The translations under genes were made by a program, and so were the position numbers. A model generated the notes under the pieces. It searched no databases, was not told the origin of the DNA, and saw only the letters and a program-made list of their open reading frames with translations. A DNA stretch of 26,398 nt from Pseudomonadota bacterium. Lineage in GTDB: Bacteria > Pseudomonadota > Gammaproteobacteria > Burkholderiales > Burkholderiaceae_C. The DNA is taken from assembly GCA_023418355.1 (NCBI GenBank), contig JAEZZU010000216.1, positions 1 through 26,398 on the forward strand, read 5' to 3'. Positions 14,719 to 23,330 of this stretch are shown here, piece after piece; position 1 is the stretch's first letter, and each line of letters begins with the position of its first letter.

Positions 14719-16272
14719 ATGCAACTTCACACAGCTTCTTGTACGACAGCGGGCCTGGTGCTCGACCCCGGCCATGTCAGCCTTGCGCAGCTGCGCGCGA
14801 TCGCGCAGGGCGGGGTGCCACTGCAGCTGGAGGACACGGCCTATGCGGCCATGCAGGCCGCGCTGGAGCATGTGCAGCACATCGTGGAAGAAGACCAGGT
14901 GGTCTATGGCATCAACACCGGCTTCGGCAAGCTGGCCTCGACGAAGATTGCACAGGACCGCCTGGCCGAGCTACAGCGCAATCTGGTGCTGTCCCACAGC
15001 GTGGGCACGGGGGAGCCGCTGCAGGACGAGGTGGTGCGCCTGGTGCTGGCCACCAAGGCCATCAGCCTGGCGCGTGGCCACTCGGGCGTGCGCAGCAGCC
15101 TGGTCGATGCCCTGCTGGCGCTGTACAACGCCAACGTCTTGCCGGTCATCCCCAGCAAGGGTTCGGTTGGCGCTTCGGGCGATCTGGCACCCCTGTCGCA
15201 CCTGGCCTGCGTGCTGATCGGCGAAGGCCAGGCCAAGGTCAACGGGGTCGTGGTGTCCGGCCGGGAAGCGCTGCAGCACGTGGGGCTGCAGCCTTTCGAG
15301 CTGGGGCCCAAGGAAGGGCTGGCCCTGCTCAATGGCACGCAGGTATCAACGTCGCTGGCGCTGTCCGGCCTGTTCGCCGCTGAAAACGTTTTTGCAGCCG
15401 GGTTGGTGGCTGGGTGTCTGACGCTGGAGGCCATCAAGGGCTCGGTCAAGCCGTTTGATGCGCGCATCCATGCCGCACGCGGGCAGCTCGGGCAGATCGA
15501 TGTGGCCACGGCCGTGCGCGATCTGCTGGAAGGCAGTGCCATCGACCCCTCGCACCCGAACTGTGGCCGGGTGCAGGACCCGTATTCCATCCGCTGCGTG
15601 CCCCAGGTCATGGGGGCCTGCCTGGACAACCTGCGCCATGCGGCGCGCGTGCTGGTGACCGAGGCCAATGCCGCATCGGACAACCCCCTGGTGTTCGACA
15701 ACGGTGACGTGATTTCGGGCGGCAACTTCCACGCCGAACCTGTGGCCTTTGCGGCCGACATCATCGCGCTGGCGGTGGCCGAGATCGGCGCCATTTCCGA
15801 GCGCCGCATGGCCTTGCTGCTGGACACCGGGCTGTCGCGCCTGCCGGCCTTCCTGGTGGAGGACAGCGGCGTCAATTCCGGTTTCATGATCGCGCAGGTG
15901 ACGGCTGCCGCGCTGGCGGCGGAAAACCAGTGCTTGGCCCATCCGAGCAGCGTCACCAGCCTGCCCACCTCGGCCAACCAGGAGGACCATGTGTCCATGG
16001 CGACCTATGGTGCACGCCGCCTGGCCGACATGACGCGCAACACCGCCGTCATCGTCGGCATCGAGGCCATGGCCGCCGTGCAGGGCATGGACTTTGACCG
16101 CAGCCTGCCGAGTTCTGCGCTGATGGAGGCGCAGTACGCACAGATTCGCAGCCAGGTGCCTTATCTCGACAGGGACCGCTACCTGGCCCCCGACATCGAG
16201 CGCATGCGCCTGTGGGCCTTGCAGGGTGCCTGGCCCGCTGCCATCACCCGCCATCTGCCCAGCTACGCCTGA
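14719..16272 (+). CDS. hutH: Histidine ammonia-lyase
   Basis: A 517-residue cytoplasmic enzyme that deaminates L-histidine to urocanate, the first step of histidine catabolism. The MIO cofactor forms from the Ala-Ser-Gly at residues 152–154 in GSVGASGDLAPLSH. Other family hallmarks are YGINTGFG (63–70), LLNGTQVSTSLAL, QDPYSIRCVPQVMG and SGGNFHAEP. The length is normal. ATG 14719 is close behind the HutC-type box, and only a weak CAGG Shine-Dalgarno is present. It is the first gene of the main catabolic operon; hutU follows after 40 bp. Confidence 0.98.
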   Translation: MQLHTASCTTAGLVLDPGHVSLAQLRAIAQGGVPLQLEDTAYAAMQAALEHVQHIVEEDQVVYGINTGFGKLASTKIAQDRLAELQRNLVLSHSVGTGEPLQDEVVRLVLATKAISLARGHSGVRSSLVDALLALYNANVLPVIPSKGSVGASGDLAPLSHLACVLIGEGQAKVNGVVVSGREALQHVGLQPFELGPKEGLALLNGTQVSTSLALSGLFAAENVFAAGLVAGCLTLEAIKGSVKPFDARIHAARGQLGQIDVATAVRDLLEGSAIDPSHPNCGRVQDPYSIRCVPQVMGACLDNLRHAARVLVTEANAASDNPLVFDNGDVISGGNFHAEPVAFAADIIALAVAEIGAISERRMALLLDTGLSRLPAFLVEDSGVNSGFMIAQVTAAALAAENQCLAHPSSVTSLPTSANQEDHVSMATYGARRLADMTRNTAVIVGIEAMAAVQGMDFDRSLPSSALMEAQYAQIRSQVPYLDRDRYLAPDIERMRLWALQGAWPAAITRHLPSYA

Positions 16273-16312
16273 GTCTGGTTTCCCCCGTCTTTTTTCCTGC
16301 AGGAGCTTTGCC

Positions 16313-18025
16313 ATGAACGCCCCCCACACCCCCGTTGCCGCCGATCCACGCTACGACGCCAGCCGCGAAATCCGTGCCCCGCGCGGCACGCAGCTGCATT
16401 GCAAGAACTGGCTCACTGAAGCGGCCTACCGCATGATCCAGAACAACCTGGACCCCGACGTGGCCGAGAACCCCAAGTCCCTGGTGGTCTATGGCGGCAT
16501 TGGCCGCGCGGCGCGCAACTGGGAGTGCTTTGACCAGATCCTGGCGTCGCTTCAGAAGCTGGAGGCGGACGAGTCACTGCTGATCCAGTCCGGCAAGCCC
16601 GTGGGTGTGTTCAAGACCCACCCCGACGCGCCGCGCGTGCTGCTGGCCAACTCCAACCTCGTGCCCAAGTGGGCGAACTGGGAACACTTCAACGCACTGG
16701 ACCAGCAGGGCCTGTTCATGTACGGCCAGATGACGGCGGGCAGCTGGATTTACATCGGTGCGCAGGGCATTGTGCAAGGCACCTTCGAAACCTTTGTGGA
16801 GGCGGGCCGCCAGCACTACAACAACGACCTGACCGGCAAGTGGATTCTCACCGCCGGCCTGGGTGGCATGGGCGGTGCACAGCCGCTGGCGGGCGTGCTC
16901 GCCGGGGCCTGTGTGCTGGCGATCGAGTGCAAGCAAAGCAGCATCGACTTCCGCCTGCGCACGCGCTATGTGGACAAGCAGGCCAGGGATCTGGACGATG
17001 CGCTGGCGCTGATTGCGCACCACACGGCGCGCGGTGAAGCCGTGTCGATCGCGCTGCTGGGCAATGCTGCGGAAATCCTGCCGGAGCTGGTACGCCGAGC
17101 CAAGGCGGGCGGTATCAAGCCCGATATCGTGACCGACCAGACCTCGGCCCACGATCTGGTCAACGGTTACCTGCCCGCAGGCTGGACGGTGGAACAATGG
17201 CGGGCGGCAGCGGCCGATCCTGCGCAGCATGCCGCGCTCAGGAAAGCCGCCGCGCAAAGCTGCGCCGTGCATGTGCAGGCCATGCTGGACTTCCAGGCCA
17301 TGGGCATTCCCACGGTGGACTACGGCAACAACATCCGCCAGGTGGCCTTCGATGAAGGCGTAAAGAACGCCTTTGACTTCCCCGGCTTTGTGCCCGCCTA
17401 CATCCGCCCGCTGTTCTGCGAGGGCAAGGGGCCGTTCCGCTGGGTGGCGCTGTCGGGCGACCCCGAAGACATCTACAAGACGGACGCCAAGATCAAGGAG
17501 TTGTTTCCTGAGAACAAGCACACCCACCGCTGGCTGGACATGGCGCGCGAGCGCATCGCCTTCCAGGGGCTGCCGGCCCGCATCTGCTGGCTGGGTCTGG
17601 GCGAACGCCACAAGGCGGCGCTGGCCTTCAACGAGATGGTGAAGAACGGCGAGCTGAAGGCACCCATCGTGATTGGCCGTGACCACCTGGACACCGGCTC
17701 CGTCGCCAGCCCCAACCGCGAAACCGAGGCCATGAAGGACGGCACGGATGCCGTCTCCGACTGGCCGCTGCTCAACGCCCTGCTCAACACCGCAGGCGGT
17801 GCCACCTGGGTCAGCCTGCACCACGGCGGCGGCGTGGGTATGGGCTACTCGCAGCATGCGGGCGTGGTCATCGTGGCCGATGGCACGGATGAGGCGGCGG
17901 CCCGCCTGAACCGCGTGCTGTGGAACGACCCCGCCACGGGCGTGATGCGACACGCCGATGCGGGCTACGAGGCCGCGATTGCCGCAGCCAAACGCCATGG
18001 CCTGAAGCTGCCCATGGTCAAGTAA
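16313..18025 (+). CDS. hutU: Urocanate hydratase (urocanase)
   Basis: A 570-residue NAD-dependent enzyme that hydrates urocanate to 4-imidazolone-5-propionate. NAD here is a tightly bound electrophile, not a redox cofactor. The dinucleotide fingerprint is GGLGGMGGAQ. Family blocks include YGGIGRAARNWE, WANWEHFNALDQQGLFMYGQ, and the C-terminal SLHHGGGVGMGYSQHAG. The upstream frame is open to 16226, but ATG 16313 follows CAGGAG and gives the family N-terminus. It is slightly longer than the ~555–560 typical, through the N-terminal end. It is second in the hut operon, with hutD 11 bp downstream. Confidence 0.98.
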   Translation: MNAPHTPVAADPRYDASREIRAPRGTQLHCKNWLTEAAYRMIQNNLDPDVAENPKSLVVYGGIGRAARNWECFDQILASLQKLEADESLLIQSGKPVGVFKTHPDAPRVLLANSNLVPKWANWEHFNALDQQGLFMYGQMTAGSWIYIGAQGIVQGTFETFVEAGRQHYNNDLTGKWILTAGLGGMGGAQPLAGVLAGACVLAIECKQSSIDFRLRTRYVDKQARDLDDALALIAHHTARGEAVSIALLGNAAEILPELVRRAKAGGIKPDIVTDQTSAHDLVNGYLPAGWTVEQWRAAAADPAQHAALRKAAAQSCAVHVQAMLDFQAMGIPTVDYGNNIRQVAFDEGVKNAFDFPGFVPAYIRPLFCEGKGPFRWVALSGDPEDIYKTDAKIKELFPENKHTHRWLDMARERIAFQGLPARICWLGLGERHKAALAFNEMVKNGELKAPIVIGRDHLDTGSVASPNRETEAMKDGTDAVSDWPLLNALLNTAGGATWVSLHHGGGVGMGYSQHAGVVIVADGTDEAAARLNRVLWNDPATGVMRHADAGYEAAIAAAKRHGLKLPMVK

Positions 18026-18036
18026 GGCGCAGCCGT

Positions 18037-18618
18037 ATGCAGCGTTTTGACCTGTCTGCCATCGTGCCCAGCCCCTGGAAAAACGGGGGCGGCAGCACCC
18101 AGGAAATTGCCTGTTGGCCCGCCGGTGCGGGCATGGACGACTTTGCCTGGCGCATCAGCGTGGCCACCATAGACCGGGATGGCGCCTTCTCGCGCTTTGC
18201 CGGCATCGACCGGCAGATCATGCTGCTCGACGGGGGCGGTGTGCGGCTGCGCAGCCAGGGGACGGACGTCGTGGTGGACCATGTCCTGCAGCAATGCGGC
18301 CAGCCGTTTGCGTTTGCGGGGGAGGCGCCGCTGGACTGCACGCTGCTGGGCCGTGTGTCGCGGGACTTCAATGTCATGACGCGGCGCGGGCAGTGGGCCG
18401 CGCAGGTGGCGGTGCACGAGGACGTGGTACCCGCCACCGCAAGCGCTGCCGGGCTGTGCATGGTGCTGCAAGGCAGCTGGGAAGATGCGCAGGGTCAGCG
18501 GTTCGATGCGGAGCAGGGCCTCTGGTGGACCGCTGCGGCCCCGCTGGGGGCGTGGCGTCCGTGCACGGCCCGGGCGCGCATGGTGCAGGTGCTGTTGCGG
18601 CAGCTGGAATCTGTATGA
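18037..18618 (+). CDS. hutD: HutD/Ves family protein
   Basis: A 193-residue single-domain cupin of the HutD/Ves family. It begins PSPWKNGGGSTQEIACWP, which is the family signature, and continues with FAWRISVATIDRDGAFSRF and a DRQIMLLDGGGVRL strand. In Pseudomonas, HutD is proposed to limit hut expression, perhaps by binding formylglutamate or urocanate; no enzymatic role is established. The start is ATG 18037, 11 bp after hutU, with only a weak Shine-Dalgarno. The position between hutU and hutI is in keeping with other hut operons. It is followed by a short repeat element. Confidence 0.93.
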   Translation: MQRFDLSAIVPSPWKNGGGSTQEIACWPAGAGMDDFAWRISVATIDRDGAFSRFAGIDRQIMLLDGGGVRLRSQGTDVVVDHVLQQCGQPFAFAGEAPLDCTLLGRVSRDFNVMTRRGQWAAQVAVHEDVVPATASAAGLCMVLQGSWEDAQGQRFDAEQGLWWTAAAPLGAWRPCTARARMVQVLLRQLESV

Positions 18619-18665
18619 AATTGGCTGCTAACGCAGATGTAGCAAGCGCAGGCAGCTATGAAATC
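18619..18665 (+). repeat. Comamonadaceae-type short intergenic repeat, copy A
   Basis: GGCTGCTAACGC and GCGCAGGCAGCT-like arms flank AGATGTAGCAA. It resembles the copy at 25864–25912 and the partial copy at 786–845. It fills the gap between hutD and hutI. The hutI Shine-Dalgarno AAGAGG (18666–18671) directly abuts it. Unlike the 25864 copy it has no T tract and is probably not a terminator. Confidence 0.65.
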
Positions 18666-18677
18666 AAGAGGTAATAC

Positions 18678-19964
18678 ATGACGCCGTGTGACTGGATGGA
18701 TATGCCAAGTGCCGATGGCTGCTGGCGGCCGGTACGGCTGGTCGGGGAGATGGTGCAGCCCGATGTGCCGGTGCCGGAGGGCACCGGGGCCTGCGTGGTG
18801 GTGCAGGCCGGCAAGATCGCCTGGATCGGGCCGGAAAACGCCGTGCCCGCGGCCTATGCCACACTGCCCGTACATGATGGCCGCAACATGCTGCTTACGC
18901 CGGGCCTGGTGGACTGCCACACGCATCTGGTCTATGGCGGTGAGCGGGCCAACGAGTTCGCCATGCGGCTGGCGGGTGCCAGCTACGAAGCCATTGCGCG
19001 CGCTGGTGGCGGCATTGTCTCCAGTGTGCAGGCCACGCGCGAGGCGTCGGAGGACGAGCTCTTTGCCCTGGCCCTGCCACGCCTGCAGCAGCTGCTGGAC
19101 GAGGGCGTGTGCGCCATCGAGATCAAGTCGGGCTACGGCCTGTCGCTGGCGCATGAGCGCAAGCAGCTGCGCGTGGCCCGTCGCCTGGGCGCGCACTGTG
19201 GCGTGACGGTGCGCACCACCTTCCTGGGCGCGCACGCGCTGCCGCCCGAATACGCGGGGCGCAGCCAGGCCTATGTCGATCTGGTGTGCGAGGAAATGCT
19301 GCCCGCACTGGTGGCGGAAGGGCTGGTCGATGCCGTCGATGTGTTCTGCGAGCGCATCGCGTTCTCGCTGGCCGAGACCGAGCAGATCTTTCAGGCCGCA
19401 CAGCGCCTGCAGGTGCCGGTCAAGCTGCATGCCGAGCAGCTCTCGAACATGGAAGGTGCCGCGCTGGCCGCACGCTATGGCGCGCTGTCCTGCGACCACA
19501 TCGAGCACCTGTCCGAAACCGGCATTGCCGCCATGCAGGCCGCCGGCACCGTGGCCGTGCTGCTGCCCGGCGCGTTCTACATGCTGCGCGACACGCAGGT
19601 GCCGCCGATTGAGGCGCTGCGCAAGGCTGGCGTGCCCATGGCGGTCTCCACCGACCACAACCCCGGCACCTCCCCCGCGCTGAGCCTGCTGCTCATGGCC
19701 AACATGGCCAGCACGCTGTTCCGTCTGACCGTGCCGGAGGCACTGGCCGGCATCACCCGCCATGCGGCCCAGGCGCTGGGGCTGGAACGCGAGCACGGTG
19801 TACTGGCCGCAGGTCGCCCCGCCCACATGGTGCTGTGGCCCGTGCAGCATGCGGCGGAGCTGGTCTACTGGCTCGGCCACAAGCCCGATTGCACCGTCGT
19901 GCGCCAGGGGCGCATTGCGCGCCGCACGGTTTTCCCGCTTCAGGATGCCTCTCATGCCTTTTGA
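18678..19964 (+). CDS. hutI: Imidazolonepropionase
   Basis: A 428-residue amidohydrolase that opens the imidazolone ring to N-formimino-L-glutamate. The metal-binding HxH is in LVDCHTHLVYGG. A further histidine is in KLHAEQLSN and the catalytic aspartate in VSTDHNPGTSP. The segment EIKSGYGLSLAHERK is characteristic of HutI. The N-terminus is about 15 residues longer than usual. ATG 18678 has AAGAGG 6 bp upstream. Its last 11 bp overlap the start of the next gene, so the two are tightly coupled. Confidence 0.97.
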   Translation: MTPCDWMDMPSADGCWRPVRLVGEMVQPDVPVPEGTGACVVVQAGKIAWIGPENAVPAAYATLPVHDGRNMLLTPGLVDCHTHLVYGGERANEFAMRLAGASYEAIARAGGGIVSSVQATREASEDELFALALPRLQQLLDEGVCAIEIKSGYGLSLAHERKQLRVARRLGAHCGVTVRTTFLGAHALPPEYAGRSQAYVDLVCEEMLPALVAEGLVDAVDVFCERIAFSLAETEQIFQAAQRLQVPVKLHAEQLSNMEGAALAARYGALSCDHIEHLSETGIAAMQAAGTVAVLLPGAFYMLRDTQVPPIEALRKAGVPMAVSTDHNPGTSPALSLLLMANMASTLFRLTVPEALAGITRHAAQALGLEREHGVLAAGRPAHMVLWPVQHAAELVYWLGHKPDCTVVRQGRIARRTVFPLQDASHAF

Positions 19965-21108
19965 TTACACCGCCTTTGCGCGCCCTGCGGTGCGCGCGCT
20001 GCCCGCCTACAACGCCGGACTGTCCTCGGAGATGGTGCGTGCACGCTATGGCGTGCAGCACATCGCACGGCTGGCGAGCAATGAAAACCCCTGGGGGGCC
20101 AGCCCGGCCGTGGCCCAGGCGCTGGCCGCTGCGAGCACCCGGGTGGGCCACTACCCGGATGCACAGTCCAGCGCGCTGCGCCAGCAGCTGGCCCGTGATC
20201 TGGACCAGGCGCCGGAGCGCCTGTGCTTTGGCAATGGCTCTGAAGACCTGATCAAGTGCCTGTGCGAGGTGTTCCTGTCACCTGGAGACACAGTGCTCAC
20301 CCAGAAGCCGACCTTTGGCCTGCACCAGATCTACCCCGAGATGCTGGGCGCGCAGGTCGAGCTGCTGGACCTCACGCCCGACTTCCAGATGGACGTGCAG
20401 GCCTGGTGCGAGGCCCTGGCGCGCGTGCCCAAGCTGGCCTTCCTGCCCAATCCCTCGAACCCCGTGGGCTGCATGTTCGATGACGCCGCGATGCAGCGCA
20501 TGGTGGCGGCCACCAGCGAGCAGACGCTGCTGGTGGTCGATGAAGCCTATGTGGAATACGCGCGCTGCACACCGGGCTATCCGGACACGCTGGCGCTGCT
20601 GCAGCAACGCCGCGGCCCCTGGATGGTGCTGCGCACCTTTTCCAAGGCCTGGGGGCTGGCCGGCCTGCGCGTGGGCTACGGCATTGCGGGGGATGCGGCG
20701 CTGGCGGGCTGGCTGGACAAGGTGCGCACGCCGTTCAATGTGAACAGCATGGCCCAGGCCGCCGCACTGGCCGCCTGGCAGGACCCGGCACACATGCAGC
20801 AGTGCGTGGCGCACACCGTGGCCCTGCGCGAGGCGCTGCGCGCGCAGCTGCTGGCGCTGGCCGCGCCGGGTCAGCCTCTGGCGGGGCTGCGCATTGCGCC
20901 TTCGGCCACCAATTTCCTGTTTCTCGATGTGGGCCGCCCCGGCGCCGCGGTGGCTGAAGCCCTGCTGCGCCAGGGCGTGATCGTCAAGCCCTGGAAGGAA
21001 GCGGGCTACACCCACTGCCTGCGCGTGTCCATTGGCACCGAGGCAGACAACACCCGCTTTGTGCAGGCTCTGGTGCAGGCGCTGCAGACCGTGGAGGACG
21101 CCGCATGA
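19954..21108 (+). CDS. HisC-like PLP-dependent aminotransferase inside the hut operon
   Basis: A 384-residue class I/II fold-type I aminotransferase closest to histidinol-phosphate aminotransferase. It shows ASNENPWGASP (substrate loop), GNGSEDLI, PNPSNPVG, VVDEAYVEY (D196 and Y199) and the PLP-lysine motif TFSKAWGLAGLRVGYG (K231). HisC belongs to histidine synthesis, so its place between hutI and hutF is unexpected. It may transaminate histidine to imidazolepyruvate, act on other aromatic amino acids, or be a HisC paralogue moved here. It overlaps hutI by 11 bp, and hutF starts within its stop (ATGA). The family is sure; the substrate is not. Confidence 0.88.
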   Translation: MPFDYTAFARPAVRALPAYNAGLSSEMVRARYGVQHIARLASNENPWGASPAVAQALAAASTRVGHYPDAQSSALRQQLARDLDQAPERLCFGNGSEDLIKCLCEVFLSPGDTVLTQKPTFGLHQIYPEMLGAQVELLDLTPDFQMDVQAWCEALARVPKLAFLPNPSNPVGCMFDDAAMQRMVAATSEQTLLVVDEAYVEYARCTPGYPDTLALLQQRRGPWMVLRTFSKAWGLAGLRVGYGIAGDAALAGWLDKVRTPFNVNSMAQAAALAAWQDPAHMQQCVAHTVALREALRAQLLALAAPGQPLAGLRIAPSATNFLFLDVGRPGAAVAEALLRQGVIVKPWKEAGYTHCLRVSIGTEADNTRFVQALVQALQTVEDAA

Positions 21109-22496
21109 GCGAGCACCTGCAGCAGTGCTTTGCGGCGCATGCCTTGCTGCCGCAGGGGTGGCAGCGCCATGTGCTGCTGCGCTGGAATGCGCAGGGGCAG
21201 CTCACGCAGGTGCTGGCGGACCAGACACCGCCGCAGGGCGTGGTGCAGGCCGACTATGTGATTCCGGGCCTGCCGAACCTGCACTCGCATGCGTTTCAGC
21301 GCGCCTTCAGCGGGCTGACCGAGTACCGCGGCCAGGCCCAGGACAGTTTCTGGAGCTGGCGCCAGCTGATGTACGGCTTTGCCCAGCGCATCAGCCCCGA
21401 GATGCTGCGCCAGATTGCGACATGGCTGTATGCCGAGATGCTGGAGGCGGGCTACACCTCGGTGTGCGAGTTCCATTACGTGCACCACCAGCCCGGCGGG
21501 CAGCCCTATGCCTCGCCCACGACCATGTGCGAGGCCTTGCTCGATGCCGCGCAGACCGTGGGCATGGGCCTGACGCTGCTGCCCGTGCTCTACCAGAGCA
21601 GCGGTTTTGGCGGACAGCCGGCCCGCGAGGACCAGCGCCGCTTTCTGCAGCAGACTGAGGCGCTGCTCGGCTGGATCGAAGCCCTGGCCCCACGCTGCGC
21701 CGCCCAGGGGGCGGTCATTGGCCTGGCCCCGCATTCGCTGCGCGCCGTGCCGCCGCAGAGCCTGCAGCAGGCCGTTGCAGACCTGCATGCGCTGCTGCCG
21801 CAGGCGCCGGTGCACATTCACATTGCCGAGCAGGTGCAGGAAGTGCAGGACTGTCTGGCCTGGAGCGGGCAGCGCCCGGTGCAGTGGCTGCTGGACCATG
21901 CGCCTGTCGATGCGCGCTGGTGCCTGGTGCATGCCACGCACATGACGCCGGACGAGTACGCAGGCGCTGCGCGCAGCGGTGCGGTGGCGGGCCTGTGCCC
22001 CACCACGGAAGCCAATCTGGGGGACGGCATCTTCGATCTGCCGCAGTGGCTGGCGCACGGCGGCCGCTGGGGCGTGGGCTCGGACAGCCATGTCTGCGTG
22101 AACGCCGCCGAAGAGCTGATGCTGCTCGAATACGGCCAGCGCCTGCAGCTGCGCCAGCGCAATGTGGGGGCCTCGGCGTCACACCCGGCCGTGGCCACGG
22201 CGCTGCTGCAGCAGGCCGTCGCCGGTGGCGCACAGGCCAGTGCCCGCCCCATCGCCGGGCTGGCCGTGGGGCAGCAGGCGGACTTTGTGGTGCTGTCTGC
22301 CGACCATGTGGCGCTGGCAGGGCTGGATGCGGACCAGGCGCTGGCCGGGCATGTGTTCGCCAGCCAGCGCAGCTCTGCCATTGAGGCCGTCTGGGTGGCC
22401 GGCCAGCAGCGTGTAACCCGGGGCCGGCATGCCCTGCATGCCGATGCCGCCCGTGATTTCCTTCGTGTCCGCCAGCAGATGCTGGCGGCTTCCTAG
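21105..22496 (+). CDS. hutF: Formimidoylglutamate deiminase
   Basis: A 463-residue amidohydrolase of the HutF type that converts N-formimino-L-glutamate to N-formyl-L-glutamate and ammonia. The first metal motif is LHSHAFQRAF. HIHIAEQ, LVHATHMTPDE and GSDSHV complete the metal and catalytic set. LCPTTEANLGDG is typical of HutF and distinguishes it from other deaminases. Translation starts in ATGA overlapping the aminotransferase stop. Together with hutG it shows that the organism uses the two-step formylglutamate branch, not the formiminoglutamase branch. Confidence 0.95.
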   Translation: MSEHLQQCFAAHALLPQGWQRHVLLRWNAQGQLTQVLADQTPPQGVVQADYVIPGLPNLHSHAFQRAFSGLTEYRGQAQDSFWSWRQLMYGFAQRISPEMLRQIATWLYAEMLEAGYTSVCEFHYVHHQPGGQPYASPTTMCEALLDAAQTVGMGLTLLPVLYQSSGFGGQPAREDQRRFLQQTEALLGWIEALAPRCAAQGAVIGLAPHSLRAVPPQSLQQAVADLHALLPQAPVHIHIAEQVQEVQDCLAWSGQRPVQWLLDHAPVDARWCLVHATHMTPDEYAGAARSGAVAGLCPTTEANLGDGIFDLPQWLAHGGRWGVGSDSHVCVNAAEELMLLEYGQRLQLRQRNVGASASHPAVATALLQQAVAGGAQASARPIAGLAVGQQADFVVLSADHVALAGLDADQALAGHVFASQRSSAIEAVWVAGQQRVTRGRHALHADAARDFLRVRQQMLAAS

Positions 22497-22511
22497 CCCT
22501 TGACGAGAAAG

Positions 22512-23330
22512 ATGTCTGTCATGCACAGCAGCTCCCCACCCATGTTCACCTTCCACCAGGGCACGGTGCCCCTGCTGGTTTCCATGCCCCATGCCGGCAC
22601 CCATGTGCCGCCGGACATTGCACAGACGTTCACCGACGAAGCCCGCCAGGTGCCCGATACCGACTGGCATTTGCCGCAGCTCTACGCCTTTGCCAAGGCC
22701 ATGGGGGCCTCGCTGCTGGCGGCCACGCATTCGCGCTATGTGGTGGACCTGAACCGCCCGCCGAACGGCGAGAGCCTGTACCCCGGCCAGAGCGTCACCG
22801 CGCTGTGCCCGGTCGATACCTTTGACGACACGCCGATCTACCTGGACCAGCGCAAGGCCGTGGCGGCCGAGGAAGTGGAGCGCCGCAAGGCCCTGTACTG
22901 GCAGCCCTACCATGACCAGTTGCAGGCAGAACTGGAGCGCCTGCTGGCCGTGCACGGCAAGGTGGTGCTGTGGGATGCGCACTCAATCCGTTCGGTGCTG
23001 CCGCGCTTTTTTGAGGGCCGGCTGACCGATCTGAATCTGGGCTCCGCCGGCGGCAAAAGCTGCGATCCCGCGCTGGCGAACGCCTTGCTGGAGATTGCAC
23101 AGCAGGCACCGGGCCACACCGCCGTGCTCAATGGCCGTTTCACCGGGGGCTACATCACGCGCCACTATGGCGATCCGGCGCGCAACATCCATGCCGTGCA
23201 GCTGGAAATGACCCAGTGCAGCTATATGCAGGAAACTCTGCCTTTTGACTACCTGCCGGAACGCGCCGCCGCCATCCAGCCCACCCTGGAACAACTGCTT
23301 GGCAAGGCGCTGGCCTTTGCCACTGCATGA
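22512..23330 (+). CDS. hutG: N-formylglutamate deformylase
   Basis: A 272-residue N-formylglutamate amidohydrolase releasing L-glutamate and formate, the last step of the hut route. Family motifs include VSMPHAGTHVP near the start, TDWHLPQLYAF, VVDLNRPPNGE, LWDAHSIRSVLP and the C-terminal YITRHYGDP plus HAVQLEMTQCSYM. ATG 22512 is chosen; ATG 22521 and 22542 (MFTFHQGT) are in frame and possible, none with a strong Shine-Dalgarno. It follows hutF by 15 bp and overlaps the alkB start (ATGA). Confidence 0.96.
   Translation: MSVMHSSSPPMFTFHQGTVPLLVSMPHAGTHVPPDIAQTFTDEARQVPDTDWHLPQLYAFAKAMGASLLAATHSRYVVDLNRPPNGESLYPGQSVTALCPVDTFDDTPIYLDQRKAVAAEEVERRKALYWQPYHDQLQAELERLLAVHGKVVLWDAHSIRSVLPRFFEGRLTDLNLGSAGGKSCDPALANALLEIAQQAPGHTAVLNGRFTGGYITRHYGDPARNIHAVQLEMTQCSYMQETLPFDYLPERAAAIQPTLEQLLGKALAFATA

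Noticed and set aside
14904..15998. Long antisense open frames within hutH and hutU
   Set aside because: They are shadows of highly conserved enzymes, with no start signals and Ser/Arg/Ala-biased translations.
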